A stretch of 64,000 bases of DNA from Sphingopyxis sp. DBS4 (GTDB lineage: Bacteria; Pseudomonadota; Alphaproteobacteria; Sphingomonadales; Sphingomonadaceae). The DNA is taken from NCBI RefSeq assembly GCF_024628865.1, contig NZ_CP102384.1:1499001-1563000 (forward strand), written 5' to 3'. The stretch's first letter is position 1; each line of letters begins with the position of its first letter. The position numbers were made by a program, and so were the translations under genes. Shown in pieces: positions 38,009 to 46,916 of the stretch. Below the pieces are notes generated by a model. That model was not told where the DNA came from. It was given only the letters and a program-made list of their open reading frames with translations, and did not search any database.

Positions 38009-38347
38009 TCAACCCGCGCAGGGCGGATCGGCGGGACGGAAGCTGTGCTCGCTGACATTGTCGTGGCGGACGAGGCGGATTTTCGAGCCGGGGTGGCAGG
38101 GCGTGCCGTTCGGCAGCACAACCACGGCTTCCTGCGCTTCGCCAAGGCGCACGGTCGCGCGCGGCTTGCCGTTCGCGGTGTCGATGCGCTCGACCTCGCC
38201 GCTCACCAGATGATCCTTGTTTTCGCGCGCGATCAGATTGCGTTCGGTAAGGACGATCAGCACCGCGGCGATCGCCAGATACCACATCCAATATTTGAGG
38301 ACGCCGCGCAGGCGGTCGGCAGGGGTGTTGAACGGATCGTGCGCCAT
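38009..38347 (-). CDS. Small single-pass membrane protein
   Basis: This 112-residue protein has one transmembrane helix near residues 18-35 (YWMWYLAIAAVLIVLTERNLI). A compact, probably periplasmic beta domain follows (HLVSGEVERIDTANGKPRATVRLGEAQEAVVVLPNGTPCHPGSKIRLVRHDN) with two cysteines. It follows era by 10 nt and is the last gene of the lepB-rnc-era group. I do not recognise the family. Confidence 0.8.
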   Translation of the reverse strand: MAHDPFNTPADRLRGVLKYWMWYLAIAAVLIVLTERNLIARENKDHLVSGEVERIDTANGKPRATVRLGEAQEAVVVLPNGTPCHPGSKIRLVRHDNVSEHSFRPADPPCAG

Positions 38348-38357
38348 ATTGCTTCCC

Positions 38358-39251
38358 TCAATCGACCCAGTCGAGGCCCATGTCGCGATAGACGCCGCGA
38401 TCCTCGTCCCAGTTTTCCTTGACCTTCACGTGCAGGAACAGGTGGACCTTGCGACCCATCAGTTCGGTCAGCTCGGCGCGCGCGCGGGCGCCGATTTCCT
38501 TGATCCGGCTGCCGCCCTTGCCAAGCACGATCGCGCGCTGGTTGTCGCGCGCGACGAATATCTGCTGGTGGATTTCGGCACTGCCGTCGGGGCGCGTCTT
38601 GAACAGCTCGGTCTCGACCGTCGACTGATAGGGAAGTTCCTCGTGAAGCTGGCGGTAAAGCTGCTCGCGGGTGATCTCCGCCGCGAGCATCCGTTCGGGC
38701 GCGTCGCTGACCTCGTCCTCGGGGAAATGCCACGGCCCTTCGGGCATCAGCGCGGCGAGATGCGCCTTGAGTTCAGGCACACCATCGCCGCTGCTCGCGG
38801 CGATGAAGAAGGTCTCGTCGAACGCCAGCCGCGCGTTGAGCTCGGCCGCGATGGTGAGCAGCTTGTCCTTGCGGGTCAGGTCGACCTTGTTGAGGACAAG
38901 GAACTTCTTTTCGGGCCGATTGGCGACGCCTTCCAGCACCCGCTCGACGCGCCCCGTGAGCTTCGCCGCGGCGTCGACCATGACAAGGATCGCCTCGGCT
39001 TCCTCAAGGCTCCCCCACGCGGCGGCGACCATCGCGCGGTCGAGGCGGCGCGTCGGCGCGAAGATGCCCGGCGTGTCGATCAGGACGATCTGTGCGTCGT
39101 CCGCCATGGCGACGCCCATCAGCCGGGTGCGCGTCGTCTGTGCCTTGGGGCTGACGATCGCGACCTTCTGGCCGACGAGCGCGTTGACGAGCGTCGACTT
39201 GCCCGCGTTGGGCGCGCCGACGACGGCCACGAAACCGCAGCGCTGGGTCAT
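38358..39251 (-). CDS. era: GTPase Era
   Basis: This 297-residue GTPase assists 16S rRNA maturation and 30S assembly. G motifs are GAPNAGKST (G1), KAQTTRTR (G2), DTPGI (G3) and NKVD (G4). The C-terminal KH domain has [34 protein letters not shown] and [15 protein letters not shown] 39251 overlaps the rnc stop by 4 nt (ATGA). Confidence 0.97.
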   Translation of the reverse strand: MTQRCGFVAVVGAPNAGKSTLVNALVGQKVAIVSPKAQTTRTRLMGVAMADDAQIVLIDTPGIFAPTRRLDRAMVAAAWGSLEEAEAILVMVDAAAKLTGRVERVLEGVANRPEKKFLVLNKVDLTRKDKLLTIAAELNARLAFDETFFIAASSGDGVPELKAHLAALMPEGPWHFPEDEVSDAPERMLAAEITREQLYRQLHEELPYQSTVETELFKTRPDGSAEIHQQIFVARDNQRAIVLGKGGSRIKEIGARARAELTELMGRKVHLFLHVKVKENWDEDRGVYRDMGLDWVD

Positions 39252-39931
39252 TTCGCTTCTTCCTGTGTCAATCGTTCGAGCAGCGCGGTCGCGGCCGCCT
39301 TTTCGGCTGCCTGCTTCGACGCGCCTTCGCCCTCCGCCTCGGCGAGCTTGCCGACCGCGACCGCGACGCGGAAGCGCGGCGCATGGTCGGGGCCTTCGCG
39401 GCGGACGAGGCGATATTCGGGGGGCTTGCGCTTGCGGGCGAGCGCCCATTCCTGAAGCGCCGCCTTGGGATGTTTGGGCGCGGCGACCTGGCCGTCGATC
39501 ATGTCGCCCCATTTGGCGACGATGAAAGCCCGCGCGGCGTCCTCGCCCAGATCGAGCCAGATCGCGCCAAGCAATGCCTCCAGAACATCGGCGGCGATAT
39601 TGTCGCTGTGCCGCCCGCCGTCGCCGATCGCCTGGCTACCGAAATGAACATGCGCATTGAGCTCGAGACGCTGTGCGATCGCCGCGCAGGTCTCCCCCGA
39701 CGCGAGCGCGTGGAGCCGCGACGACAGTTCGCCCTCGGCCGCTTTCGGGAAGCGGTGGAAGAGTTCGGATGCGATCACCAGCCCGAGCACGCGGTCGCCG
39801 AGGAATTCGAGCCGCTGATAGTCGCCCGCGCCGCTGCTGCCGTGAGTCAGCGCCTCATGATAGAGCGTGAGGTCGCGGGGGTCGGCGCCGGTCAGGGCCG
39901 CGATCGTCTTTGCGGACGGTCGTTCGCTCAA
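39248..39931 (-). CDS. rnc: Ribonuclease III
   Basis: This 227-residue double-strand RNA endonuclease has the signature [18 protein letters not shown] (metal-binding Glu/Asp) and [17 protein letters not shown]. The C-terminal dsRBD starts at [19 protein letters not shown] and ends [16 protein letters not shown]. The only reasonable start is TTG 39931 ([15 protein letters not shown]), which overlaps the lepB stop as TTGA. This arrangement fits tight coupling and low expression. Gene order lepB-rnc-era is conserved in proteobacteria. Confidence 0.95.
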   Translation of the reverse strand: MSERPSAKTIAALTGADPRDLTLYHEALTHGSSGAGDYQRLEFLGDRVLGLVIASELFHRFPKAAEGELSSRLHALASGETCAAIAQRLELNAHVHFGSQAIGDGGRHSDNIAADVLEALLGAIWLDLGEDAARAFIVAKWGDMIDGQVAAPKHPKAALQEWALARKRKPPEYRLVRREGPDHAPRFRVAVAVGKLAEAEGEGASKQAAEKAAATALLERLTQEEAK

Positions 39932-40851
39932 AAGCCGTCCCCGATCCGGCTCCAGCGCGCCGCGGTGAACCAGCTGATCGGATTGAACCAGCTTGCCGAT
40001 CCATCGGTCGAGAACATGCCGACGAGGGCGTGGCCGACGAGGTTCTTTTCGGGAACCAGGCCGATGCCGCCATTCTCCTCCGCCGGAAAGCGGCTGTCGG
40101 CACTGCGGTCGCGATTGTCGCCCATCAGGAACAAATGGTCCTCGGGCACGGTGACGAGCGGCGTGTTGTCCTGCGCGATCGTGGTGATGTCGAGGATCGC
40201 ATAGCTTTTGCCGCTGGGCAGCGTTTCGCGGAACTGCTTGTAGCGGCACTCGCGCTGACCCGCCGCGGTCACTTCCTCGAACTGCGGGGCATAGCAGGGC
40301 AGGGTGCCGGTGGTGCGCGATGCGTCGATCATGTTCTGCGTCACCGGGATGACGAAATCGGCCATCGGCTCACGCTTCAGCGGCTTGCCGTTCAGCCACA
40401 CGATACCGTCGCGGACCTGGACCGTGTCGCCGGGAAGCCCGATCACGCGCTTGATATAATCATTGTCGTTGACCGGCGGCGCCTTGAACACGACGACGTC
40501 GCCGCGATCGGGCGTGCGCGCGAAAATGCGGCCCGGAATCAACGGTACGCTAAACGGCAGGCTGTACTTCGAATAGCCATAGGCCATCTTGTTCACGAGC
40601 AGATAGTCGCCGATGAGCAGGCGCGGCTGCATCGATTCCGACGGAATGTTGAAGGGTGACAGGAAAAAGCTGCGGAAAATCAGCACCGCGACCGCGAGCA
40701 GCGCAAGAAAGCGGATCGTGTCGACCGCCTCTTCCTTGGCCGAGAGGGGCGCGGGTTCGGGCTTGGCCGGGCTGGGGTCGGTCGCGGGCGAATTATCGGC
40801 GGTAAAGCTGGCGTCGGTCATGCCGCGCATTGGCGACGAATAGGTCTGCAC
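39928..40851 (-). CDS. lepB: Signal peptidase I
   Basis: This 307-residue inner-membrane protease removes Sec and Tat signal peptides. A cytoplasmic Pro-rich tail (residues 12-40) is followed by a single transmembrane helix (about 45-65). The catalytic Ser is in [21 protein letters not shown] and the catalytic Lys in [26 protein letters not shown], with the box E motif [14 protein letters not shown]. The start is ATG 40851, or ATG 40821 ([10 protein letters not shown]). It heads the operon with rnc, era and the small membrane protein. Confidence 0.95.
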   Translation of the reverse strand: MQTYSSPMRGMTDASFTADNSPATDPSPAKPEPAPLSAKEEAVDTIRFLALLAVAVLIFRSFFLSPFNIPSESMQPRLLIGDYLLVNKMAYGYSKYSLPFSVPLIPGRIFARTPDRGDVVVFKAPPVNDNDYIKRVIGLPGDTVQVRDGIVWLNGKPLKREPMADFVIPVTQNMIDASRTTGTLPCYAPQFEEVTAAGQRECRYKQFRETLPSGKSYAILDITTIAQDNTPLVTVPEDHLFLMGDNRDRSADSRFPAEENGGIGLVPEKNLVGHALVGMFSTDGSASWFNPISWFTAARWSRIGDGF

Positions 40852-40933
40852 GTCAAGCGAATATCGGCGGATGGCGCTGGCGTGGGGACCGCGGCGGGCC
40901 TAAAGGATGATCGACTTTGATTGAAAAAGCCGC

Positions 40934-41017
40934 GTGCTCCCGCGAAGGCGGGGATCCATCTCCGGTCGGTGCAAAATGGAACCGACCGGAGATGGATCCC
41001 CGCCTTCGCGGGGACAC
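40934..41017. repeat. Intergenic palindromic repeat, type C
   Basis: Inverted arms of about 37 nt (GTGCTCCCGCGAAGGCGGGG... / ...CCCCGCCTTCGCGGGGACAC), including CCATCTCCGGTCGGT / ACCGACCGGAGATGG, flank GCAAAATGGA. It lies between the divergent lepB and pgi genes, so it is not restricted to gene 3' ends. Confidence 0.9.
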
Positions 41018-41081
41018 ATATGTGTTTTAATCGAAGATGATGGCGCGCCTTCAGGCCGAACGGAAATCAAAGGAATATCAA

Positions 41082-42587
41082 ATGACCACCCCATCCGAAG
41101 CGTGGCAAGCGCTCGCCGACTGGCAGCCGCAGCCCCTCTCCGACCTCGTGGCCGCCGATCCCGAGGCGCGTTTGCAGGGGCTCGTGCGGAGTGTCGCCGA
41201 CATCCGTTTCGACTTCGCCAAGACTCACCTCGACGATCGCGCGGTTGCGATCCTCGCCGGTCTGGCCGAGGCGCAGGATTTCGCGGGCCGCCGCAAGACG
41301 CTGTTTTCGGGCGGCATCGCCAACCCGACCGAGGATCGCGCCGCCGAACATAGCGCCGAGCGCGGCGAAGGCGCGCCTGAATCCGTCCATGTCGCGCAGG
41401 CGCTGCACCAGCGGATGCGGATGATGATCGACGCGATCGAGGCGGGCGCTTTCGGCGAGATTCGCCACCTGCTCCATATCGGCATCGGCGGTTCGGCGCT
41501 GGGCCCCGACCTGCTCGTCGATGCACTGGGGCGGCACAGCGGGCGCTATGACGTCGCGGTCGTCTCCAACGTCGACGGCGCGGCGCTGGCCGAAGCCTTC
41601 GCGAAGTTCGACCCCCAGTACACGCTCGTCGCTGTGGCCTCGAAGACCTTCACCACGACCGAGACATTGCTCAACGCCAATTCGGCGCTGCAATGGCTGG
41701 ACGAGGCGGGCGTCGACGATCCGCTCGGCCGGTTCATCGCGCTCACCGCCCATCCCGACAAGGCGATGGAATGGGGGATCGATGAGACGCGCATCCTGCC
41801 GTTCAGCGAGACGGTCGGTGGGCGCTATTCGCTCTGGTCGTCGATCGGTTTCCCCGCGGCGCTTGCGCTAGGCTGGGATGCCTTCGCCGACCTGCTCGAA
41901 GGTGCAGCCGAAATGGACCGGCACTTCCGGCTCGCGGAGGGCGCCGACAATATCTGTTTGCTCGCGGCTTTCGCCGATCAGCTTTATGCGAACCGGCTCG
42001 GCTGTCAGACGCGCGCCGTCTTCGCTTATGACGAAAGACTGCGGCTGCTGCCCGCCTATCTGCAACAGCTTGAAATGGAATCGAACGGCAAGTCGGTGAC
42101 GCTGGGCGGCGCGGCGCTCGGCCGCCAGAGCGCCGCGATCACCTGGGGCGGGGTCGGCACCGACGCGCAGCACGCGGTGTTCCAATTGCTCCATCAGGGC
42201 ACGCACCTGACGCCGGTCGAGTTCGTGGTCGCGCGCGAACCCGATCACCTGCTCGACGATGCGCATCATGAAACGCTCGTCGCCAATTGCATCGCGCAGG
42301 GTGCGGCCTTGATGACGGGCCGCGCGAGCGAGGACGGCGCACGCCATTATCCGGGCAACCGTCCGTCGGCAACGATCCTGCTCGACCAGATCAGCCCACG
42401 CAGCCTGGGAGCGCTGATCGCCTTCTACGAACATCGCGTCTTCGCCAATGCCGTGCTGCTCGGCATCAATCCGTTCGACCAGTTCGGCGTCGAGCTGGGC
42501 AAGGAAATGGCGAAGGGGCTTGCCGAGGGAACGGTGGAATTCGACCCCGCGACGCAGGCGCTGATGCAGGCCGCGCTGGGGGAATAA
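41082..42587 (+). CDS. pgi: Glucose-6-phosphate isomerase
   Basis: This 501-residue enzyme interconverts glucose-6-phosphate and fructose-6-phosphate. Motifs are LLHIGIGGSALGPDLLVDAL, VVSNVDGAALAEA, VASKTFTTTETLLNA, SETVGGRYSLWSSIGFPAAL (catalytic Glu region), QLEMESNGKSV, the catalytic His segment FQLLHQGTHLTPVEF, and GINPFDQFGVELGKEMAK. I start at ATG 41082, preceded by AAAGGA; the in-frame ATGs at 41037 and 41040 precede no recognisable protein. It is in Entner-Doudoroff and gluconeogenic metabolism in sphingomonads. Confidence 0.96.
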   Translation: MTTPSEAWQALADWQPQPLSDLVAADPEARLQGLVRSVADIRFDFAKTHLDDRAVAILAGLAEAQDFAGRRKTLFSGGIANPTEDRAAEHSAERGEGAPESVHVAQALHQRMRMMIDAIEAGAFGEIRHLLHIGIGGSALGPDLLVDALGRHSGRYDVAVVSNVDGAALAEAFAKFDPQYTLVAVASKTFTTTETLLNANSALQWLDEAGVDDPLGRFIALTAHPDKAMEWGIDETRILPFSETVGGRYSLWSSIGFPAALALGWDAFADLLEGAAEMDRHFRLAEGADNICLLAAFADQLYANRLGCQTRAVFAYDERLRLLPAYLQQLEMESNGKSVTLGGAALGRQSAAITWGGVGTDAQHAVFQLLHQGTHLTPVEFVVAREPDHLLDDAHHETLVANCIAQGAALMTGRASEDGARHYPGNRPSATILLDQISPRSLGALIAFYEHRVFANAVLLGINPFDQFGVELGKEMAKGLAEGTVEFDPATQALMQAALGE

Positions 42588-42608
42588 ATAGGGACAGTCC
42601 CTATTTAT
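42584..42608. terminator. AT-flanked palindrome at the pgi stop
   Basis: Perfect 11-nt arms ATAAATAGGGA / TCCCTATTTAT with loop CAG overlap the pgi stop codon. The stem followed by TTTAT could terminate pgi transcription. Its AT-rich flanks set it apart from the other repeats. Confidence 0.5.
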
Positions 42609-42709
42609 GGGCGATGACGCTGAACGCAAAATTCGATTGGCAAGCTGCCGCCGCGTAACCACATAGACGGCCTCCGCGAATAGCGGCCTGTCCATGTCAG
42701 GGGTAATCC

Positions 42710-44056
42710 ATGAGCGATTTCGACTATGATCTCTTCGTCATCGGCGCCGGATCGGGCGGCGTCCGGGCCTCGCGCGTCGCGGCGTCGCACGGCGCGCGTG
42801 TCGCGGTGGCGGAGGAGTATCGGGTTGGCGGCACGTGCGTCATCCGCGGCTGCGTCCCCAAGAAGCTGCTCGTCTATGGCGCGCATTTCGCCGAGGACAT
42901 CCACGACGCGCGCAAGTTCGGTTGGGACGTGTCCGACTGTAAATTCGACTGGCGGGTGCTGCGCGACAATGTGCTCGCCGAGGTCGACCGGCTCGAAGGC
43001 CTCTATGGCCAGACGCTCGACAACCACAAGGTGACGCTGTTCCGCACGCGCGCGACCGTGATCGGGCCGCAGAAGGTGCGGCTCGCCGACGGGCAGGAAG
43101 TGACCGCCGAACATATCCTGATCGCGACCGGCGGCTGGCCGCACGTTCCCGAATTTCCGGGTAGCGAGCATGCGATCACCTCGAACGAGGTCTTTCACCT
43201 CGACACCCTGCCGAAGCGGATCGTGATCGCGGGTGGCGGCTATATCGCCAACGAGTTCGCGGGCATCTTCAACGAGTTTGGCAGCAAGGTGACGATCGTC
43301 AATCGCGGCGACACCATCCTGCGCGGCTATGACGCGCAGATCCGTGACCGCCTGCTCCAGATTTCGATGACCAAGGGCATCGATTTCAAGTTCAACGCGC
43401 CGTTCCGGTCGATCGAGAAGAATGAGGACGGCTCGCTGACCGTTCACCTCGACAATTGCGAGCCGATCGAGGCCGATGCGGTGCTGGTGGCGACCGGGCG
43501 CGTGCCGAACACCAAGGGCCTCGGGCTCGAAGAGATCGGCGTCGCGCTCGACGCGCAAGGCGCGATCAAGGTCGACGAGGCGAACCAGTCGTCGGTGCCG
43601 AGCGTCTATGCCGTCGGCGACGTCACCAATCGCATCCAGCTTACCCCGGTAGCGATCCGTGAGGGACAGGCTTTTGCGGACTCGGTCTTCGGCGGCAAGC
43701 CGACGCGCGTCGATTATGCGAACGTGCCGAGCGCGGTGTTCAGCCACCCGCCGATCGGCGCGGTCGGCATGACCGAAGCGCAGGCGCGCAATGAACTGGG
43801 TTCGGTGCGCATCTACACCAGCGATTTCCGCGCGATGAAGAATGTCCTCGCTGGCCGCAACGAGCGCGCGCTCTACAAGATGGTGGTCAATGAAGCGACC
43901 GATCAGGTCGTCGGCCTCCACATGATCGGCCCCGACGCGCCCGAGATTTTGCAGGCGGCGGCGGTCGCGGTGAAGGCGGGCCTGACCAAGGCCGATTTCG
44001 ACGCCACCGTCGCGCTGCATCCGAGCATGGCCGAGGAACTGGTGCTGATGAAGTAA
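42710..44056 (+). CDS. gor: Glutathione-disulfide reductase
   Basis: This 448-residue FAD/NADPH flavoenzyme keeps glutathione reduced. FAD motif is DLFVIGAGSGGVRASRVAA. The redox pair Cys43/Cys48 is in GGTCVIRGCVPKKLLVYGA. The NADPH domain is RIVIAGGGYIANEFAGIF, followed by VYAVGDVTNRIQLTPVAIREG and the C-terminal VALHPSMAEELVLM with the active-site His. The start is ATG 42710. It is separated from pgi by 122 bp, including the palindrome at 42584. Confidence 0.95.
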   Translation: MSDFDYDLFVIGAGSGGVRASRVAASHGARVAVAEEYRVGGTCVIRGCVPKKLLVYGAHFAEDIHDARKFGWDVSDCKFDWRVLRDNVLAEVDRLEGLYGQTLDNHKVTLFRTRATVIGPQKVRLADGQEVTAEHILIATGGWPHVPEFPGSEHAITSNEVFHLDTLPKRIVIAGGGYIANEFAGIFNEFGSKVTIVNRGDTILRGYDAQIRDRLLQISMTKGIDFKFNAPFRSIEKNEDGSLTVHLDNCEPIEADAVLVATGRVPNTKGLGLEEIGVALDAQGAIKVDEANQSSVPSVYAVGDVTNRIQLTPVAIREGQAFADSVFGGKPTRVDYANVPSAVFSHPPIGAVGMTEAQARNELGSVRIYTSDFRAMKNVLAGRNERALYKMVVNEATDQVVGLHMIGPDAPEILQAAAVAVKAGLTKADFDATVALHPSMAEELVLMK

Positions 44057-44067
44057 AGCCACCGGTA

Positions 44068-44145
44068 CGTCATCCCGGCGAAGGCCGGGATCTCGTCGTC
44101 GCGTCGTTCCGCAAGGGGGAGATTCCGGCCTTCGCCGGGATGACG
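44068..44145. repeat. Intergenic palindromic repeat, type A
   Basis: Arms starting CGTCATCCCGGCGAAGGCC and ending GGCCTTCGCCGGGATGACG, with one mismatch, flank a 24-nt variable centre. It lies 11 nt after the glutathione reductase stop. Confidence 0.9.
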
Positions 44146-44207
44146 AATGGAGCGTGTGGGTGAGCGATCCATCTGCTATGCTGCTCCCATTGCAGGGGAG
44201 CGGACAG

Positions 44208-45224
44208 ATGGCAGGCACGGCACTGGTCACCGGCGGCAGCGGCTATATCGCAGGCTTCCTGATCCGGCAGTTGATCGGGAACGGCTGGACGGTTCACACC
44301 ACCGTCCGCAGCCTGAAGCGCGAAGGCGAAGTGCGAGGGTGGCTGAACGTCCCCGACGACAGGCTCCGCTTTTTCGCCGCCGACCTCGAACAGGACGCCG
44401 GCTGGGCCGAGGCGATGGCGGGGTGCAGCCATGTCGCGCATGTCGCGTCGCCCTTTCCGCTCGGGGTGCCGAAGCACCCTGACGAACTGATCGTGCCCGC
44501 GCGCGAGGGGGCGCTCCGCGCGCTGCGCTTCGCCAAGGCGGCGGGGGTGACGCGGTTCGTCCTCACCTCCTCGATGGCGGCGATCGCTTATGGTCATGGC
44601 GACGGCGGCGGCATCTATACCGAAGCCGACTGGACCAACCTCGATAACCCCGGCGTCATGCCCTATCCGCGCTCGAAGACCGTCGCCGAGCGCGCCGCGC
44701 GTGACTGGGTGGCGGCCGAAGGCGGCGGCATGGAATTCGCCTCGGTCAATCCCGCTGCGGTGTTCGGGCCGCTGCTGTCGGACGATCTGTCGACCTCGAT
44801 CGAGCTGGTGAAACAGCTTTTGGAAGGCAAGGTGCCGATGTGTCCCGACATCGGTTTCGGCATCATCGACGTGCGCGACGTCGCCGATCTCCACTATCGC
44901 GCGTTGACCGCGCTCGGCCTCCGCGACGAGCGTTATGTCTGCTCGGGTCCGTTCCTGAAGATGATCGACGTCGCGAACATCCTCACCGCGAACCTGGGAG
45001 AGCAGGCGAAGAAGGTGCCGACGCGCAAGATGCCCGACTGGCTGCTCAAGCTGTTTGCGCTGGTGAGGCCCGAACTGAAACAACTCGTCGCCGAACTCGG
45101 CAATGTTCGCGGCGGCGACAGCCGCCATGCGATGGAAACGCTCGGCTGGACGATGCGCCCGCCCGAAGAAGCAATCCTTGCGACCGCACACAGCCTGATC
45201 GAGCGGGGGATTGTGAAGCCATAG
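44208..45224 (+). CDS. NAD-dependent epimerase/dehydratase (dihydroflavonol-reductase-like SDR)
   Basis: This 338-residue extended SDR has the Rossmann motif TALVTGGSGYIAGFLIRQLI, HVAHVASPFPLG, RFVLTSSMAAIAYGHG and the catalytic YPRSKTVAERAARDWVA (YxxxK). FASVNPAAVFGPLLSDD and IIDVRDVADLHYRAL follow. It resembles dihydroflavonol-4-reductase/cinnamoyl-CoA reductase-like bacterial enzymes that reduce aldehydes or ketones. I start at ATG 44208, which has AGGGGAG upstream; ATGs further upstream lack one. It converges with the regulator gene at 45258. Confidence 0.9.
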   Translation: MAGTALVTGGSGYIAGFLIRQLIGNGWTVHTTVRSLKREGEVRGWLNVPDDRLRFFAADLEQDAGWAEAMAGCSHVAHVASPFPLGVPKHPDELIVPAREGALRALRFAKAAGVTRFVLTSSMAAIAYGHGDGGGIYTEADWTNLDNPGVMPYPRSKTVAERAARDWVAAEGGGMEFASVNPAAVFGPLLSDDLSTSIELVKQLLEGKVPMCPDIGFGIIDVRDVADLHYRALTALGLRDERYVCSGPFLKMIDVANILTANLGEQAKKVPTRKMPDWLLKLFALVRPELKQLVAELGNVRGGDSRHAMETLGWTMRPPEEAILATAHSLIERGIVKP

Positions 45225-45257
45225 ATTCCCGTCCCGATTATGGGCGGATAGAAGAAG

Positions 45258-46667
45258 CTACCCGATCCTATACGGCACCACCCCGCGCCGGTCCGGGTCC
45301 ACCAGGATCGGGCGGTCGCTGGGCGGGAAGGCGCGCTGGTCGCAGTCGTCGCGCGGGCAGATGCGGCACGACAGGCCGATGCGCGCCGCGGCCTGCGGTG
45401 CGGCGACATCGACCCCGTCGGCATAGACGAAATCGCCCGCATATTGCGCCTCGCACCCCAAGGCGACGGCATAGCGGCGCGGGCTCCGCGCGTAACTGCC
45501 TGACGGTTTCACCAGCCCCTTCGCCATCGAGACATAGCGCAGGCCGTCGGGCGTTTCGGCAAGCTGGAACAGGATGCGGTCGGGAATCGCCGCCGCCTCG
45601 TGGACGACCCACAAGGGGCAGGCGCCGCCGAAGCGCGCGAATTGCAGGCGCGTCGCGCTGTGGCGCTTGGTGATGTTGCCCGCCATGTCGACGCGGCAGA
45701 AGAACATCGGGATGCCGCGCGCGCCGGGGCGCTGGAGGGTCGAGAGGCGGTGGCATGCCTGCTCGAAGCTGACGCCATAATCGAGGCGCAGCCGGTCGAT
45801 GTCGTGACGCACCGCACGGGCGCTGGCGCGGAACGGGCCATAGGGCATCAGCACTGCGCCGGCGGCATAGTTGGCGAGCCCGACATGCAGGAGCTGGCGC
45901 GCCGCCGCCGTGCGCAGCGGCGATGCCTCGACCACCGCCGCGATCTCGCCCGCGAGCGCGAGCGCGGCAAGCTGGTGCGCGAGCTGGAAGCGGCGGCTTT
46001 CGGGCGGCTGCGACGGATCGATGACGAGGTGGCGCATCGTCGCGTCATAGTCGCGCAGGGCCTGCGCCTGATTATAGACGATCGAGATGCCGAGGGCATC
46101 GCGCAGCCGCCGCTCGATCGTCTCGATCGCGGGGGAGGGCGCACCGCCGCGCAGGCCGAGCGCCAATGTTTCCGCAGCGCGGTCGATGCTGTCGACATAA
46201 TTGCCCGCATCGTGGAACCAGTCGCGCACTTCCTCCCACGGCAGGCGGCTCCCCTCGGCGGTGCCGCCGGTCAGCGCTTCGTCAATGATCTGGAGCCGCT
46301 GTCCCGCGCGGCGGTAGGCGGCGTGGAGCGCGACGAACTGGTCGGCAAGATGCGGCTGCTGCAGCGCCGCGCGTTCGAGCTGCTCGGGCGCCAGCGGCGA
46401 TGCCGCGAACAGCGGATCGGCCGCCGCCTCGCGCAGCGCCCCGACGCGGCGGTCGCCGGCGTCGGCGGCCACCTCCTCCCATTCGAGGGGGAAAAGCTTT
46501 TGCAAGCGGTCGAGCAGCGCCGGGGTCAGCGGGCGGTCGTCATGTTCGATCTGGCTGAGATAGGAAGTCGAGATGCCGAGCGTCGCGGCGAAATCGGCCT
46601 GGCGGATGCCGCGGTCGTGGCGAAGCTGGCGCAAGCGGCTTCCGGCAAAGATGCGTTGGCGGATCAA
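45258..46667 (-). CDS. RamB/ScfR-type short-chain fatty-acyl transcriptional regulator
   Basis: This 469-residue regulator has an N-terminal XRE helix-turn-helix (RLRQLRHDRGIRQADFAATLGISTSYLSQIEHDDRPLTP, residues about 10-50). A central IrrE-like domain (DATMRHLVIDPSQPPESRRFQLAHQLAALAL) follows, with a C-terminal Cys-containing domain (CRVDMAGNITKRHSATRLQFARFGGACPLW, LSCRICPRDDCDQRAFPPSDR). This layout is that of RamB/PrpR/ScfR regulators, which sense acyl-CoA and control acetate, propionate and glyoxylate genes. It is divergent from pccB, and the shared 249-bp region carries TTTGCAAA sites, so it almost certainly controls the propionyl-CoA genes. Confidence 0.9.
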   Translation of the reverse strand: MIRQRIFAGSRLRQLRHDRGIRQADFAATLGISTSYLSQIEHDDRPLTPALLDRLQKLFPLEWEEVAADAGDRRVGALREAAADPLFAASPLAPEQLERAALQQPHLADQFVALHAAYRRAGQRLQIIDEALTGGTAEGSRLPWEEVRDWFHDAGNYVDSIDRAAETLALGLRGGAPSPAIETIERRLRDALGISIVYNQAQALRDYDATMRHLVIDPSQPPESRRFQLAHQLAALALAGEIAAVVEASPLRTAAARQLLHVGLANYAAGAVLMPYGPFRASARAVRHDIDRLRLDYGVSFEQACHRLSTLQRPGARGIPMFFCRVDMAGNITKRHSATRLQFARFGGACPLWVVHEAAAIPDRILFQLAETPDGLRYVSMAKGLVKPSGSYARSPRRYAVALGCEAQYAGDFVYADGVDVAAPQAAARIGLSCRICPRDDCDQRAFPPSDRPILVDPDRRGVVPYRIG

Positions 46668-46670
46668 AAA

Positions 46671-46814
46671 CCTTCTCCTCTCCCCTTGCGGGAGAGGATA
46701 TGGAGGCTTGGCGGCGAAGCCGCCTAGCCGGAGTTGGAGAGGGGGAGCGCCCTCTCAAGACTTGCTAGGCGACAAGTCGCCAAGCCAAGCCTTTCTCTCC
46801 CGCAAGGGGAGAGA
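46671..46814. repeat. Intergenic palindromic repeat, type D
   Basis: Outer arms CTTCTCCTCTCCCCTTGCGGGAGAGG and CTCTCCCGCAAGGGGAGAG, with inner copies of GCTTGGCGGCGAAGCCGCC / GGCGACAAGTCGCCAAGC, occupy the half of the pccB-regulator gap nearest the regulator. A related composite lies at 50112. Confidence 0.75.
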
Positions 46815-46822
46815 GCTATTAA

Positions 46823-46865
46823 TTTGCAAACTTGTACTTTGCAACTTTGCAAATTCACATTTGCA
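46823..46865 (+). promoter_or_regulatory. Array of TTTGCAAA operators before pccB
   Basis: Four copies or near-copies lie in 43 nt: TTTGCAAA (46823-46830), ACTTTGCAA (46836-46844), AACTTTGCAAA (46843-46853) and ATTTGCA (46859-46865). The third matches the AACTTTGCAAA core reported for RamB-type regulators. CATAAT at 46873 may be the -10 of pccB, which would place the sites over the -35 region. The regulator gene is adjacent and divergent. Confidence 0.7.
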
Positions 46866-46916
46866 TCGGCGGCATAATGCGGGCAGGCGACGGTCGAATA
46901 TCTGTTGGAGAGCCGC

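Noticed and set aside
46873..46878. CATAAT as a firm -10 box for pccB
   Set aside because: No -35 lies at 16-18 nt. TTGCAA is 20 nt away, so I mention it only within the operator entry.
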